36,387 nt of DNA. Origin: Ruminococcus difficilis (GTDB taxonomy: Bacteria > Bacillota_A > Clostridia > Oscillospirales > Acutalibacteraceae). Location: NCBI RefSeq assembly GCF_016680995.1, contig NZ_JAEQMG010000066.1:1-36387 (forward strand). The letters are read 5' to 3'. Positions 7,569-17,067 of the stretch are shown piece by piece. Position 1 is the first letter of the stretch, and each line of letters begins with the position of its first letter. The notes under the pieces were generated by a model. It did no database searches, was not told where the DNA came from, and saw only the letters and a list, made by a program, of their open reading frames with translations. A program made the translations under genes and the position numbers.

Positions 7569-8406
7569 CCAATATATCAATCAACAAATTACACGAATTC
7601 AAAGACCACCCTTATCAGGTGCTCGACAACGACGAGATGAACAGCTTAATCGAGAGCGTTCAGCAGCAGGGCATTATGACGCCGCTGATTGTACGTCCGT
7701 TAGAGGACACAACAGATGAATATGAAATCATATCGGGACACCGCCGCTTTCGTGCGGCGCAGAAGGCAGGGCTTTTAGAAGTACCTGCCTTTATTCGTCC
7801 CGTTAGCCGTGACGAAGCAGCGATTATGGTGGTGGACAGCAATCTCCACAGGGAGCATCTTCTGCCGTCGGAAAAGGCGTTTGCTTACAAGCTGAAAGCC
7901 GAAGCGCTCAAGCATCAGGGACAGCGTACTGATCTCACTTCGGAGCAACTTGCACCGAAGTTATCGACTGAGCTGATTGCCGAACAGGAGGGAACCAGCA
8001 AAGATACAGTAAAACGCTATATCCGTCTGACTAAGCTCATCCCCGATATTCTCAAAATGGTTGATGAACAGCGTATTGCTTTTTCCGTCGGTGTGGAGCT
8101 ATCCTACTTAACCGAATGTGAGCAACAGGATTTGCTTGAAGCGATTGAGCTTGAGGACAAAACGCCCTCGCTCTCACAGGCAATCCAAATGAAAAAGCTC
8201 TCTCAGTCAGGCAAACTTGACAGCGATACCATATCAAAAATCATATCTGAGGAAAAACCGAATCAGCGTGAGAAAATCAGTTTTCAGTATGATGTGTTGA
8301 GCAAGTATTTCCCGAAGAATTTCACGCCGCAGGATATTTACAAGCGCTTACTCAAATTAGCGCAGGACGATTACAGACGCAGACAGCGCAACAGGGAGGA
8401 ACGATA

Positions 8407-8407
<1 letters not shown>
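7565..8407 (+). CDS. ParB/RepB/Spo0J-type partition protein
   Basis: The 280-aa protein has the ParB N-terminal domain with the arginine-rich nucleotide-binding motif SGHRRFRAAQKAG (GHRRF at 58-62), preceded by MTPLIVRP and followed by a helix-turn-helix region (ELIAEQEGTSKDTVKRYIRL, about 138-157). ParB proteins bind DNA and clamp with CTP. There is no ParA gene here, so this may be a stand-alone regulator or accessory of the element. It starts at ATG 7565, overlapping the relaxase stop (ATGA), and ends in a TAATG overlap with the next gene, so translation is coupled along the operon. Confidence 0.85.
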
Positions 8408-10345
<1,938 letters not shown>

Positions 10346-10352
10346 GACAAAA

Positions 10353-10379
10353 GGTGAGCAGGCACAAAACCTGCTCACC
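10353..10379. terminator. Hairpin after the recombinase gene
   Basis: GGTGAGCAGG (10353-10362) and CCTGCTCACC (10370-10379) form a perfect 10-bp stem. Read on the minus strand it is followed by TTTTGTC; on the plus strand no T-run follows. It probably marks the end of the element operon and may act on either strand. Confidence 0.6.
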
Positions 10380-10399
10380 ACATACAAACCGGATGAAAT

Positions 10400-10446
10400 T
10401 AAATAAAAAATGAGTGTCCATAACTTAAATCCGTTATGAACACTCA
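10400..10446 (-). terminator. Intrinsic terminator following the tRNA fragment
   Basis: TGAGTGTCCATAAC (10411-10424) and GTTATGAACACTCA (10433-10446) form a 14-bp stem with one mismatch. Read on the minus strand it is followed by TTTTTTATTT (10410-10401). It begins 4 bases after the CCA end of the tRNA fragment, the normal position for a tRNA terminator. Confidence 0.8.
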
Positions 10447-10449
10447 TAC

Positions 10450-10504
10450 TGGTGCAGGTAACAGGACTTGAACCTGCATGAAATTGCTTTCACATGGACC
10501 TGAG
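10450..10504 (-). pseudogene. 3' half of a class II tRNA, tRNA-Leu-like (CAG); candidate attachment-site remnant
   Basis: On the minus strand the sequence carries an anticodon-loop-like CTCAGGT, a variable arm hairpin (TGAAA, GCAA, TTTCA), a T arm with loop TTCAAGT between GCAGG and CCTGT, the acceptor strand TACCTGC and then ACCA. The long variable arm and TTCAAGT suit tRNA-Leu. The expected 5' half is absent: no GCAGGTA acceptor strand or D arm follows to the right, and the bases before the loop do not pair with those after it. A downstream terminator is intact. This fits a 3' half left by insertion or recombination at the anticodon loop. Confidence 0.6.
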
Positions 10505-10615
10505 GGTTACGCACCTTCGGTGAACGACATTTTTCCCATTCCTATGAGGTTTTGGGATAGTATAGCATAGAGAAAAACGTTAGTCAAGTTTTCTCTGTGT
10601 CACTTAAAAAACCTT
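10505..10615. other. Non-coding junction between the tRNA half and decayed genes
   Basis: It contains two small hairpins, CACC-GAA-GGTG next to the tRNA half and AGAGAAAA (10569-10576) with TTTTCTCT (10589-10596). No gene is visible. It marks where the normal 5' half of the tRNA was replaced. Confidence 0.4.
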
Positions 10616-10870
10616 TTACATTGCGTTGAAATAGTTTTTCGTTTTATCAAATGAAATAACGTCTGTGTTGTCATATGGATCGGAATGAACCGCGTCGGGA
10701 ATGATCACCAATTCTTTGTTATCGGTTTATTTGCTGTCGGTGGTCATATCCTTGAACGTGTCCTTGCAGAAATAGCAGGAGTGCGCCTTTTTGCTGTGGA
10801 TGACCAATACTGCTGAGCAAATCACATTGCTGTATTTCAGAATCGCTGATTCATAAACGACAGGCAGCCG
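10616..10870 (-). pseudogene. C-terminal remnant of an alpha/beta hydrolase
   Basis: On the minus strand one frame reads VYESAILKYSNV, VLVIHSKKAHS, YFCKDTFKDM, then an in-frame TAA, then KELVIIPDAVHSDPYDN and ISFDKTKNYFN before the stop at 10616-10618. The pattern VLVIxxxKAHS ... ELVIIPxAxHxDxYD is the C-terminal end of small alpha/beta hydrolases, with the histidine of the catalytic triad in AVHSD. The nucleophile region is missing, one stop interrupts the frame, and an upstream stop or frameshift precedes it, so the gene is dead. Confidence 0.7.
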
Positions 10871-10947
10871 ACGCTATTCTGATCCTCGTTTGAGTTGAGC
10901 AAACGCTTGAGATAGGCTCTGCCCTTCCGATACGGTTCTGTTTTCGA

Positions 10948-11267
10948 TTATTTCAGCTTCAATCCGTCCTTGAACGCGTCGCCGACTCTGCCGCCGACCT
11001 TGTAGTAACCGTGGGTATAGGGGTCAAATGCGATGGCTTCCAGCGCGTCGATATCCACCTTGCCGTCCTTCATAACGGCTTCTTCCACTGAAGTGCGCAG
11101 TACCTTGCCGATCACGCCCAAGCCCGTATCGCCGTCCTGATATTCGATGAATTCACACTCCATAGCGATGGGAAGCTCGTTGATGGTTAGCGCGTCAACA
11201 AGCTCGGATTTCTCATGCCCTCGATTGTCTTGATAACTCTTAAATCTTCGTTTCCTGTTAATGTCAT
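10948..11267 (-). pseudogene. Decayed flavin reductase (flavoredoxin-like) gene
   Basis: The C-terminal part reads GHEKSELVDALTINELPIAM, ECEFIEYQDGDTGLGVIGKV, KDGKVDIDALEAIAFDP and YYKVGGRVGDAF, the usual end of FMN-binding flavin reductase-like proteins. The N-terminus is represented only by MTLTGNEDLRVIKTIEGM from an ATG at 11267 in another frame. About the first half of the domain is missing and a frameshift joins the pieces. An intact 71-codon frame from an internal ATG at 11163 is only a fragment. It lies just downstream of the aldo-keto reductase on the same strand, suggesting a former redox operon. Confidence 0.7.
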
Positions 11268-11268
11268 A

Positions 11269-12111
11269 TTATTTTACCTCAAACTCAGGTCTCCACGCGG
11301 CGAACTGCACGAGCTGCGCGTCGGTGCGGTGGTAGTATCTCTGATCCTTGTCGAGCGTGGCGATCTGCGCCATCTCGTAGTCTGTGAGAGCGAAGTCGAG
11401 GATGTCGAGGTTATCCTTGATGTGAGCGACGTTTTTGCTGCCGGGGATGACAACGAAGCCCATCTGCGTATGCCAGCGCAGAATGATCTGAGCGGGAGTT
11501 TTTCCGTACTTCTTGCCGAGCTCGGCAAAGACCGGCTCCTCCATCAGGCTCTTGTCGCCGTGACCGAGCGGATACCACGACATCAGACGGATGCCGTATT
11601 TGTCGAGCGTTTTTCTGAGCTCCTTCTGTGTGAAATAGGGGTGCGCCTCAACCTGAATGAACTGCGGCACGATTTCCCATTTCGTCTGTAATTCTTCGAT
11701 GTACTTGCCCTCAAAGTTCGAGATACCGATCGCCTTTGCCTTGCCCTCTTTATAGGCTTTCTCAAGCTGACGGTAGCCTGCGAGCCAATTGCCTGCGGGC
11801 TGATGGATAAAGAGCAGATCGACATAATTAACGCCGAGACGTTCAAACGTTTCGTCAACCGCGTTCGGGTTCTCATATTCGCTCGGCCAGAGCTTGGTGG
11901 AGATAAAGACCTCCTCGCGTTTCAAGCCGCTGTCCTTCACGCCTCTGCCGACGGCGCGCTCGTTGACATAAGCGTTAGCGGTATCTACCATACGGTAGCC
12001 CATCTTAAGCGCCTCGCGGGTGCTGTTCTCCGCGTCCTTGGGCGCGAGCATAAAGGTTCCGATCCCAATCACGGGGAAGTCGATTCCGTTGTTGAGTTTA
12101 ATTGTAGTCAT
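11269..12111 (-). CDS. Aldo-keto reductase
   Basis: The 280-aa protein has the complete AKR tetrad: D43 and Y48 in VDTANAYVNE, K73 in STKLW and H103 in LLFIHQP. Other family hallmarks are GIGTF at the N-terminus, GISNF, QVEAHPYF and VVIPGSKN. It should reduce aldehydes or ketones with NADPH, with substrate unknown; the family resembles 2,5-diketo-D-gluconate reductase-type enzymes. AAGGAG lies 10 bases before the ATG. Its former neighbours (flavin reductase, hydrolase) are decayed, so it is the only working survivor of a redox cluster. It is transcribed away from the T7SS operon. Confidence 0.92.
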   Translation of the reverse strand: MTTIKLNNGIDFPVIGIGTFMLAPKDAENSTREALKMGYRMVDTANAYVNERAVGRGVKDSGLKREEVFISTKLWPSEYENPNAVDETFERLGVNYVDLLFIHQPAGNWLAGYRQLEKAYKEGKAKAIGISNFEGKYIEELQTKWEIVPQFIQVEAHPYFTQKELRKTLDKYGIRLMSWYPLGHGDKSLMEEPVFAELGKKYGKTPAQIILRWHTQMGFVVIPGSKNVAHIKDNLDILDFALTDYEMAQIATLDKDQRYYHRTDAQLVQFAAWRPEFEVK

Positions 12112-12222
12112 AATTTATTCTCCTTATATTTTTGGTAAGTCCTGTGTTTTGGTTTTTTTATTCCATTATGACAGGTAAATCCACGTTTTGCAAGAGGGGT
12201 CACTTTATATTATCTGAGCGGT

Positions 12223-12345
12223 GCCCGCAGGGCAATTTTGCGTTAGCAAAATAGTCGAAGGATCTCCCAATCCGTGGCAGAAACGTCGCTCCTCTGTCAT
12301 GGGGATCCTTCGACTCACGCGGCAAGTTCCTTGCCGCTTCCGCTC
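12223..12345. repeat. Nested palindromic intergenic repeat element
   Basis: Four inverted repeats follow one another: GCCC-GCA-GGGC at 12223-12233; ATTTTGC-GTTA-GCAAAAT at 12235-12252; the long-range pair AGTCGAAGGATC (12253-12264) and GATCCTTCGACT (12304-12315); and GCGGCAAG-TTC-CTTGCCGC at 12319-12337. The GGATCCTTCGACT...GCTCAGGGTGACA form is one I know from multicopy intergenic elements of gut clostridia. It has no transposase and may be a MITE-like or extragenic palindromic sequence. Confidence 0.75.
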
Positions 12346-12528
12346 AGGGTGACACGCCGGAGGAAACCGTCTGCTCCGATCCTTATGATAATAACAGTGC
12401 CCTCGGAGGAAGGCTTTTTTGCCGATAAATTGCTGATAATCTCAACGATTGTATTTCTGTATAGGGCTGAACTGATACGAATATTGTCTGAGAATTCTCG
12501 GTTTTTTAATAAAAAGCATTGAAATTCA

Positions 12529-12596
12529 TTGACAAATATGGTAATATATACATGAATATCGAAAAATATCCGTAAGCGTCGAAAACTGTCGCTTAC
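12529..12596 (+). promoter_or_regulatory. Probable T7SS operon promoter and leader stem-loop
   Basis: A consensus -35 box TTGACA lies at 12529-12534, but no good TATAAT stands 16-18 bases downstream; the region after it is AT-rich (GTAATATATACATGAAT), so the -10 is uncertain. A stem-loop with arms GTAAGCG (12572-12578) and CGCTTAC (12590-12596) follows, 15 bases before the AAGGAG site of the first gene. It could be an operator or an mRNA leader structure. Confidence 0.5.
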
Positions 12597-12625
12597 ATCA
12601 TTCCGGCGGATAAGGAGTGATCATT

Positions 12626-13189
12626 TTGCCCAATTATGAAGAGCTGTATTACAACGCGCGCTCTCAGTACAGTCGCGCCGTGGAAGATAGAAATCAGATC
12701 AACCGAAGAACACAAGAGCTCAGCGGTATGCGCAACAGTCTGCAGCAGGCGCTGAGTCGCGATGTGGCGCGTCTGCGCGAGCTGCAGCGCAAGCTGGCGC
12801 TGGTGCAGGACGCCGAGAGAAAATGCGCCGAAATCATCAACAGCCATTTTCCGCCCGTCAAGCGCGGGATCGTGGCAGTCAGCGAGGAATTTCAAAAAAT
12901 TCTTGCGAGCGACCGCGGCGTTGCGGATATCAGCGCGATCTATGCCTCTGATTTACAGGACACCCAAACGGATCTGGGCACCATCGCTTCGGATCTGGGG
13001 CGTGTCCGCCGTATGCTGGAGGAGCAGCTCAACGGTGTGCAGCAGTCGGTGAACCATAACAGCAGCGAACTGGAGAGCGTCAACGCGCAGTTGCGCAATG
13101 TCGGCGACAGCCGCGCCGCACAGGCGCGCGCCAATAACTACTATGCGCAAATGCGCGAATACCAGCGCAGATGGCAGAACGGTGAGTGA
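12626..13189 (+). CDS. Helical T7SS partner-like protein, first gene of the operon
   Basis: The 187-aa protein is almost entirely helical and charged, with heptad-like stretches at about residues 5-80 and 100-185 (ARLRELQRKLALVQDAERK, RVRRMLEEQLNGVQQSVN). Length and position just before a toxin-like gene resemble the small helical partner proteins (DUF5082-like, YwqH type) encoded before LXG toxins in Bacillota T7SS loci, which help target the toxin; this is inference from context. The start is TTG at 12626, 8 bases after AAGGAG (12612-12617). A GTG at 12617 overlaps that site and is unlikely. Its stop lies 2 bases before the ATG of the first toxin. Confidence 0.7.
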   Translation: MPNYEELYYNARSQYSRAVEDRNQINRRTQELSGMRNSLQQALSRDVARLRELQRKLALVQDAERKCAEIINSHFPPVKRGIVAVSEEFQKILASDRGVADISAIYASDLQDTQTDLGTIASDLGRVRRMLEEQLNGVQQSVNHNSSELESVNAQLRNVGDSRAAQARANNYYAQMREYQRRWQNGE

Positions 13190-13191
13190 AA

Positions 13192-14727
13192 ATGGCAACG
13201 ATTTCGGTAGCAGGTAATACGATCGGCAGTTGCCTTGGCGCAGGCAGCTTTTCCGCGCTCGGCAACTCGCTGAAACGCACCATTCAATCTACGCAATCGC
13301 TTGCGCAGGGGCTGAAAAGCTTGGAGATCAAGCTCGAATCCGTCGCCACCATGCCGGAGGTCGGTATGCGCACGGATACGCGCCTGCATACCCGCGAGGA
13401 GCAGAAAGCCACCGCGCTGACCTTGGTCTATCACCGTCTGGACAGTTTTATCGCAGAGGTCGGAACGGTTGATAATCTCGTCGCGCAACGGATCGATGCG
13501 CTGAAAAACGATTTTTATAAGCATTACTACTATCTCAAGCCCGACGGCGAGAAGAACGTGCTGGAGCACCTGTATGACGCGGGAGTCGCCTTTGTCGAGT
13601 TCCACATCAGCGTTGCCAACTGGTGCTACAAGCACTGGAAGCTGATCGTCACGGCCATTATCGTGGTGGTTGCCGTCGTCGTGCTGATTATCTTCCCCCC
13701 GGGAGGCGGTTTGATTGCCGCCATTATCATGGGCGCCTGTTGGGGCGCCATTGCGGGAGCCGTCATCGGCGGCGTGGCAGGCGGCGTCACCTCCATGCTC
13801 AACGGCGGCTCGTTCCTGACCGGCTTCGAAAACGGCGCATTCGAGGGCGCCATTACCGGCGCAATCTCCGGTGCGATCTCCGGCGGTATCGGCTTCCAGC
13901 TCGGTCCTGCCAAAACGCTGCTGCAGGCAATCGGCAAGGGCGCGTTGACCAACTCGCTCTCAACCGGCATCAGCAATATGTCCGGCGCCTCACTGCATCT
14001 GTTGATGACAGGCGAGGGCTCGCTCGACAGTATTCTCAAAAGCGGCTTGAGCGGCTTGGCTCTCGGAGCCGTCATCGGCGGCATTTCCGGCGGCGTCCGG
14101 TTCAGAATGTCACAGCCGGACGGTTTCTTTGGCCAGAGAAGTCCTGCGGATACCGCAAAGCACTGGCAGGGCAACAGGAGCTATCCGGGCGTCGATCAAT
14201 ACGAAAATATCGACCTTACCAAAGGACAGGAGATTTATGTCATGGAGGTGGGTCCGAACGACGCACATTCCGGCTATGCAACGACCGTCGACGCTGTCCG
14301 GCAATCGGGCTACAACGCCAAGACCCTCTCGGAAGGCTTGCAGGTCAAGCCGTTCTATGACAAAACCGCCGAGCAGCTCAGTAATGACGCGCTCTATCGT
14401 CCCAATGTCACGAAATACGTGGTCAAAACCAATAAGCTCCCTGCGGGCTTCAGTCCGCAGACATTGGCGAATCCGCAGTACGGCGCAGGCGGTATGCCGC
14501 AGTATTACATCAAAAACTTCGATAAGCTGGTGGAAAACGGTCTTCTGGTTCGTTCCGGAACCGAGGCGTTGACGAATACCGCGATTCCCGTGTCAACATA
14601 TACCGCCATGGAAACCACGGCTACCGGAATATTCCGCGAATCCTGCCGTTTTGCTTCACGCATCGAGAGCGTGATCGCTAATCTTGATTCGATTATCGCC
14701 GGCGCTACGTCCGTGCTGGCGCATTAA
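13192..14727 (+). CDS. T7SS toxin-like protein 1, C-terminus possibly TNT/ADP-ribosyl-type
   Basis: This 511-aa protein has three parts. Residues 1-145 hold the module shared with two later genes, starting MATISVAGNTIGSCLGAGSF and containing DFYKHYYYLKPDGEK. Residues 149-168 form a strong transmembrane segment followed by a long Gly-rich hydrophobic region to about 310. The C-terminal domain (about 325-440) has IDLTKGQEIYVMEVGPND, SGYATTVDAVRQSG and LANPQYGAGGMPQYYIKN. The last motif recalls the C-terminal end of TNT-type NAD glycohydrolase toxins, but the match is by eye and weak. A small gene directly after it is a candidate immunity gene. ATG at 13192 is preferred over GTG at 13186 because the other copies also start MATI. 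Confidence 0.75.
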   Translation: MATISVAGNTIGSCLGAGSFSALGNSLKRTIQSTQSLAQGLKSLEIKLESVATMPEVGMRTDTRLHTREEQKATALTLVYHRLDSFIAEVGTVDNLVAQRIDALKNDFYKHYYYLKPDGEKNVLEHLYDAGVAFVEFHISVANWCYKHWKLIVTAIIVVVAVVVLIIFPPGGGLIAAIIMGACWGAIAGAVIGGVAGGVTSMLNGGSFLTGFENGAFEGAITGAISGAISGGIGFQLGPAKTLLQAIGKGALTNSLSTGISNMSGASLHLLMTGEGSLDSILKSGLSGLALGAVIGGISGGVRFRMSQPDGFFGQRSPADTAKHWQGNRSYPGVDQYENIDLTKGQEIYVMEVGPNDAHSGYATTVDAVRQSGYNAKTLSEGLQVKPFYDKTAEQLSNDALYRPNVTKYVVKTNKLPAGFSPQTLANPQYGAGGMPQYYIKNFDKLVENGLLVRSGTEALTNTAIPVSTYTAMETTATGIFRESCRFASRIESVIANLDSIIAGATSVLAH

Positions 14728-14746
14728 CATTTTTCCGAGGATGCTC

Positions 14747-15157
14747 ATGATTCTCAAAACAGAACTCTTTTCGCTTCACGACAATATGCGTTACGACGAG
14801 CTGTCGGAGGCGGTTTTACAGGAATTTTTGGTACAGTCCGTTGCAGACGGCTCGTCAGTCACGCTGATCAGCTTTCGTCCGATCCGTTTTCACGCGGTGC
14901 GCTTTCGGTTTACCTTATTGTTTATTAGCGGTCTGCTGAAACAGGTGTCGCTGACGCCCGTGCAGATTCAAGATGACGAATATTATAAGAAATTCAAGGA
15001 CCCCAGGGCTTTGAATGAAAAATGGCTCGGAAAAACCTACGGCAGACCCGGCGGACGCAAGCCCGGAGGTATTGTATACTATTATAAGACGACTCGGGTC
15101 AGCTCTGAGTATGATCCCCGCAGCGGCAGCGCGGAGATCGTCTATCAGTTTAAGTAG
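14747..15157 (+). CDS. Candidate immunity protein for toxin-like protein 1
   Basis: The 136-aa protein (MILKTELFSLHDNMRYDEL) has no signal peptide or clear membrane segment apart from one hydrophobic stretch (FRFTLLFISGLL). It ends in a basic Gly-rich region (KTYGRPGGRKPGG) and a beta-like tail. I do not recognise its family. Its place between two toxin genes, its small size and cytosolic character are why I call it an immunity candidate. GAGG lies 6 bases before the ATG at 14747. The frame is open further upstream into toxin 1, but those starts lack a ribosome binding site. It begins 19 bases after the toxin stop. Confidence 0.6.
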   Translation: MILKTELFSLHDNMRYDELSEAVLQEFLVQSVADGSSVTLISFRPIRFHAVRFRFTLLFISGLLKQVSLTPVQIQDDEYYKKFKDPRALNEKWLGKTYGRPGGRKPGGIVYYYKTTRVSSEYDPRSGSAEIVYQFK

Positions 15158-15189
15158 TGTTTTCCTTTTGTATGGATAAGGAGTAATAT

Positions 15190-16680
15190 ATGGCTACGAT
15201 CAGCATTGCCGGCAACACGCTCATCGGTTGTCTCGGCGTCGGCAGCTTTACCGGTATCGGCACGGCGATGAGCCTTGCCCAAAGAACAGCCAATTCCTTA
15301 ACACAGACGCTTTCCCAGCTGAGAGGCAAGGTGAACGTTGCAGCGCAGGCGGCTGACGTCAGCGCCGCGTCCGCCGGCAGCAGCCGTGCGCTGGCGCGCG
15401 AGGAACGCAAGGAAGGCGCGATCTCGCTTGCCTACAAAAAGCTCGATCGGCTGCTCAGCGACGCCGCGCACGTGGATAATCAGGCGGCAGGCGCGGTGGA
15501 GCAGTTAAAAAAAGATTTTTATAAGCAATACGGCTATCTCAAGCCCGAATGTGAAAAATCGCGCCGCGAAAAAATCAAGGACGTGATCAAGGGCGCATGG
15601 GATGGCTTGTGCGAATTTGGCAGCGCCGTCGCGAACTTCGTCTGCGACGCCTATGAATGGTGCAAGGAGCACTTGGATGTGATCCTGAAAGCCATCGCGG
15701 TCGTCGTGCTGCTGGTGGTTTCGGTCGTTCTGCTCGCCACCGGCGTCGGAGGTATCCTCGCCGCCGCCTGTTGGGGATGTATTTTCGGCATTGTGGGCGG
15801 TCTGCTCACAAACGGTATCAGCAACGTTCGAAACGGCAAGGGATTCTTCGAGGGCGCTCTGGACGCCATGCTCATCGGCGGTATCGGCGGCGCTGTCGGC
15901 GGTGCGATCGGCGGATATTTCGCCGGCTCTATGCCCTTGGCGACGAATATGCTTCAGGCGGTATGGCGCGGCGCGTGGACAAACGCGATTGCCAGCGGAG
16001 GCTCCTCCTTTGTAACAAGCACGATTCAGTATTTTGCCGCCAACGGTACCAACGGTTCGGCGGGAGAGTACTTCGGCTTCATTTTTCAAAATGTCGCCGT
16101 CGCCTCGCTTGCGGGCGGCGTGATGGGCGGTATCACGGGCGGTATCAGCTTTAAGATCGGCGAAATCCGTACCAATTCGCGCATCAACAAAGAGCTTGCT
16201 GCAGCGGAAGATTTCAAGGATCAGGGTGCGCGATTTGAAAAAATGGGACATGATCAGATACAGAACAATCCCCAATACGCCAAGTCGGATTCTCAAATTA
16301 CGATGAAAATCAAAGGCGGCACCGCCAAGGGCGGCACCACGATCAAGATGGACGAGGTGGCTGTGACCAAGGATGGTCAAATCATCAATTTTGAATACAA
16401 GAGCTCGGAGACAGCGCCGTTTACCAATAGTCTGACGACAAAGGGCGGCGGGCAAACCAATGCATATGTCAATAACAATTTCCGACTGTCCGATGTCGCT
16501 CAGTTGACGAAAAAGGGCTTCAACCTGACAGGCGAAACGTTTCTGCCAAAGAATATGCCGGTGACTGTCGTTAGACCGAGCAACTTTGTTTCTGTTTTCG
16601 GCACCATGCAGGATGGTGTGCAAAAGTTTTTCCAAGGATTTACACCCGGCGTGGTTTCCGGTTTCAACGCCGGTCGTTAA
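15190..16680 (+). CDS. T7SS toxin-like protein 2, C-terminal PD-(D/E)XK-like nuclease candidate
   Basis: The 496-aa protein repeats the N-terminal module (MATISIAGNTLIGCLGVGSF), with LKKDFYKQYGYLKPECEK near residues 105-122, a transmembrane segment at about 163-182 and Gly-rich hydrophobic stretches to about 330. The C-terminal domain contains MDEVAVTKDGQIINFEYKSS, with D388 and E402-x-K404 spaced as in PD-(D/E)XK nucleases, then TTKGGGQTNAYV. I therefore infer a DNase-type or restriction-fold toxin, to be confirmed by profile search. AAGGAG lies 7 bases before the ATG. A small gene follows 15 bases later and is the likely immunity gene. Confidence 0.75.
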   Translation: MATISIAGNTLIGCLGVGSFTGIGTAMSLAQRTANSLTQTLSQLRGKVNVAAQAADVSAASAGSSRALAREERKEGAISLAYKKLDRLLSDAAHVDNQAAGAVEQLKKDFYKQYGYLKPECEKSRREKIKDVIKGAWDGLCEFGSAVANFVCDAYEWCKEHLDVILKAIAVVVLLVVSVVLLATGVGGILAAACWGCIFGIVGGLLTNGISNVRNGKGFFEGALDAMLIGGIGGAVGGAIGGYFAGSMPLATNMLQAVWRGAWTNAIASGGSSFVTSTIQYFAANGTNGSAGEYFGFIFQNVAVASLAGGVMGGITGGISFKIGEIRTNSRINKELAAAEDFKDQGARFEKMGHDQIQNNPQYAKSDSQITMKIKGGTAKGGTTIKMDEVAVTKDGQIINFEYKSSETAPFTNSLTTKGGGQTNAYVNNNFRLSDVAQLTKKGFNLTGETFLPKNMPVTVVRPSNFVSVFGTMQDGVQKFFQGFTPGVVSGFNAGR

Positions 16681-16695
16681 AGAGGGGTGAGTCGT

Positions 16696-17037
16696 ATGAT
16701 TCATGAGTTGGATAAAATCGATGACTGGGCAATAGGAGCCGACGAAAGCGATAAGCTCTATCTCTTTGTTTTTGACCATATGCCATGGCGGGATGTCGCG
16801 GCGCACTGGGCGATCATGCAGATGAAGCTGCAAAATTACGTTGCGTTTGTGCTCAACAAGGATTACATGGCTTTTTTGCATCCGGAAACAGACTTTACAA
16901 AATTTGAGATCAATGTATATTGTGCAGATCAGCCGCCGAGAGCAATCGTGCGGCAGGTAGAAAAATACGACAATCAGCTTAAGAAAATGCGGTATCCGAT
17001 CAAACTGGCGATCGAATACCACCCTATCAATGAATAA
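16696..17037 (+). CDS. DUF6572-like candidate immunity protein for toxin 2
   Basis: The 113-aa protein (MIHELDKIDDWAIGADESDK) has the pattern LYLFVFDHMPW, then WAIMQMKLQNYVAFVLNKDY, which I recognise as resembling the DUF6572 family of small proteins common beside polymorphic toxins in Bacillota. It has no signal or membrane segment. Its position just after toxin 2 supports an immunity role; the pairing is inferred. AGAGGGGTGAG precedes the ATG at 16696. A GTG at 16687 would overlap that site, so the ATG is chosen. Confidence 0.65.
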   Translation: MIHELDKIDDWAIGADESDKLYLFVFDHMPWRDVAAHWAIMQMKLQNYVAFVLNKDYMAFLHPETDFTKFEINVYCADQPPRAIVRQVEKYDNQLKKMRYPIKLAIEYHPINE

Positions 17038-17067
17038 TAGAAACCGATTTTAGTTGTGGGTTAGATT

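Larger units (their letters stand above)
12112..12625. other. Divergent intergenic region between the AKR gene and the T7SS operon
   Basis: From left to right it holds the AKR ribosome binding site, a palindromic repeat element (12223-12345), an AT-rich stretch, a TTGACA box, a leader stem-loop and the ribosome binding site of the first T7SS gene. The open frame at 12274-12522 lies mostly in the repeat and has no sensible start, so I do not call it a gene. Confidence 0.6.

Noticed and set aside
10450..10540. A complete tRNA, tmRNA or SRP RNA at this position
   Set aside because: The acceptor 5' strand and D arm are missing, and neither the tmRNA tag region nor the SRP loop motif is present. 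Only the tRNA 3' half is supported.
12274..12522. 82-codon frame in the intergenic region
   Set aside because: It lies mainly in the palindromic repeat element and has no ribosome binding site or recognisable product.
15505..17022. 505-codon minus-strand frame across toxin 2 and its immunity gene
   Set aside because: It opposes well-supported plus-strand genes, has no sensible start, and its translation looks like a codon-bias shadow.
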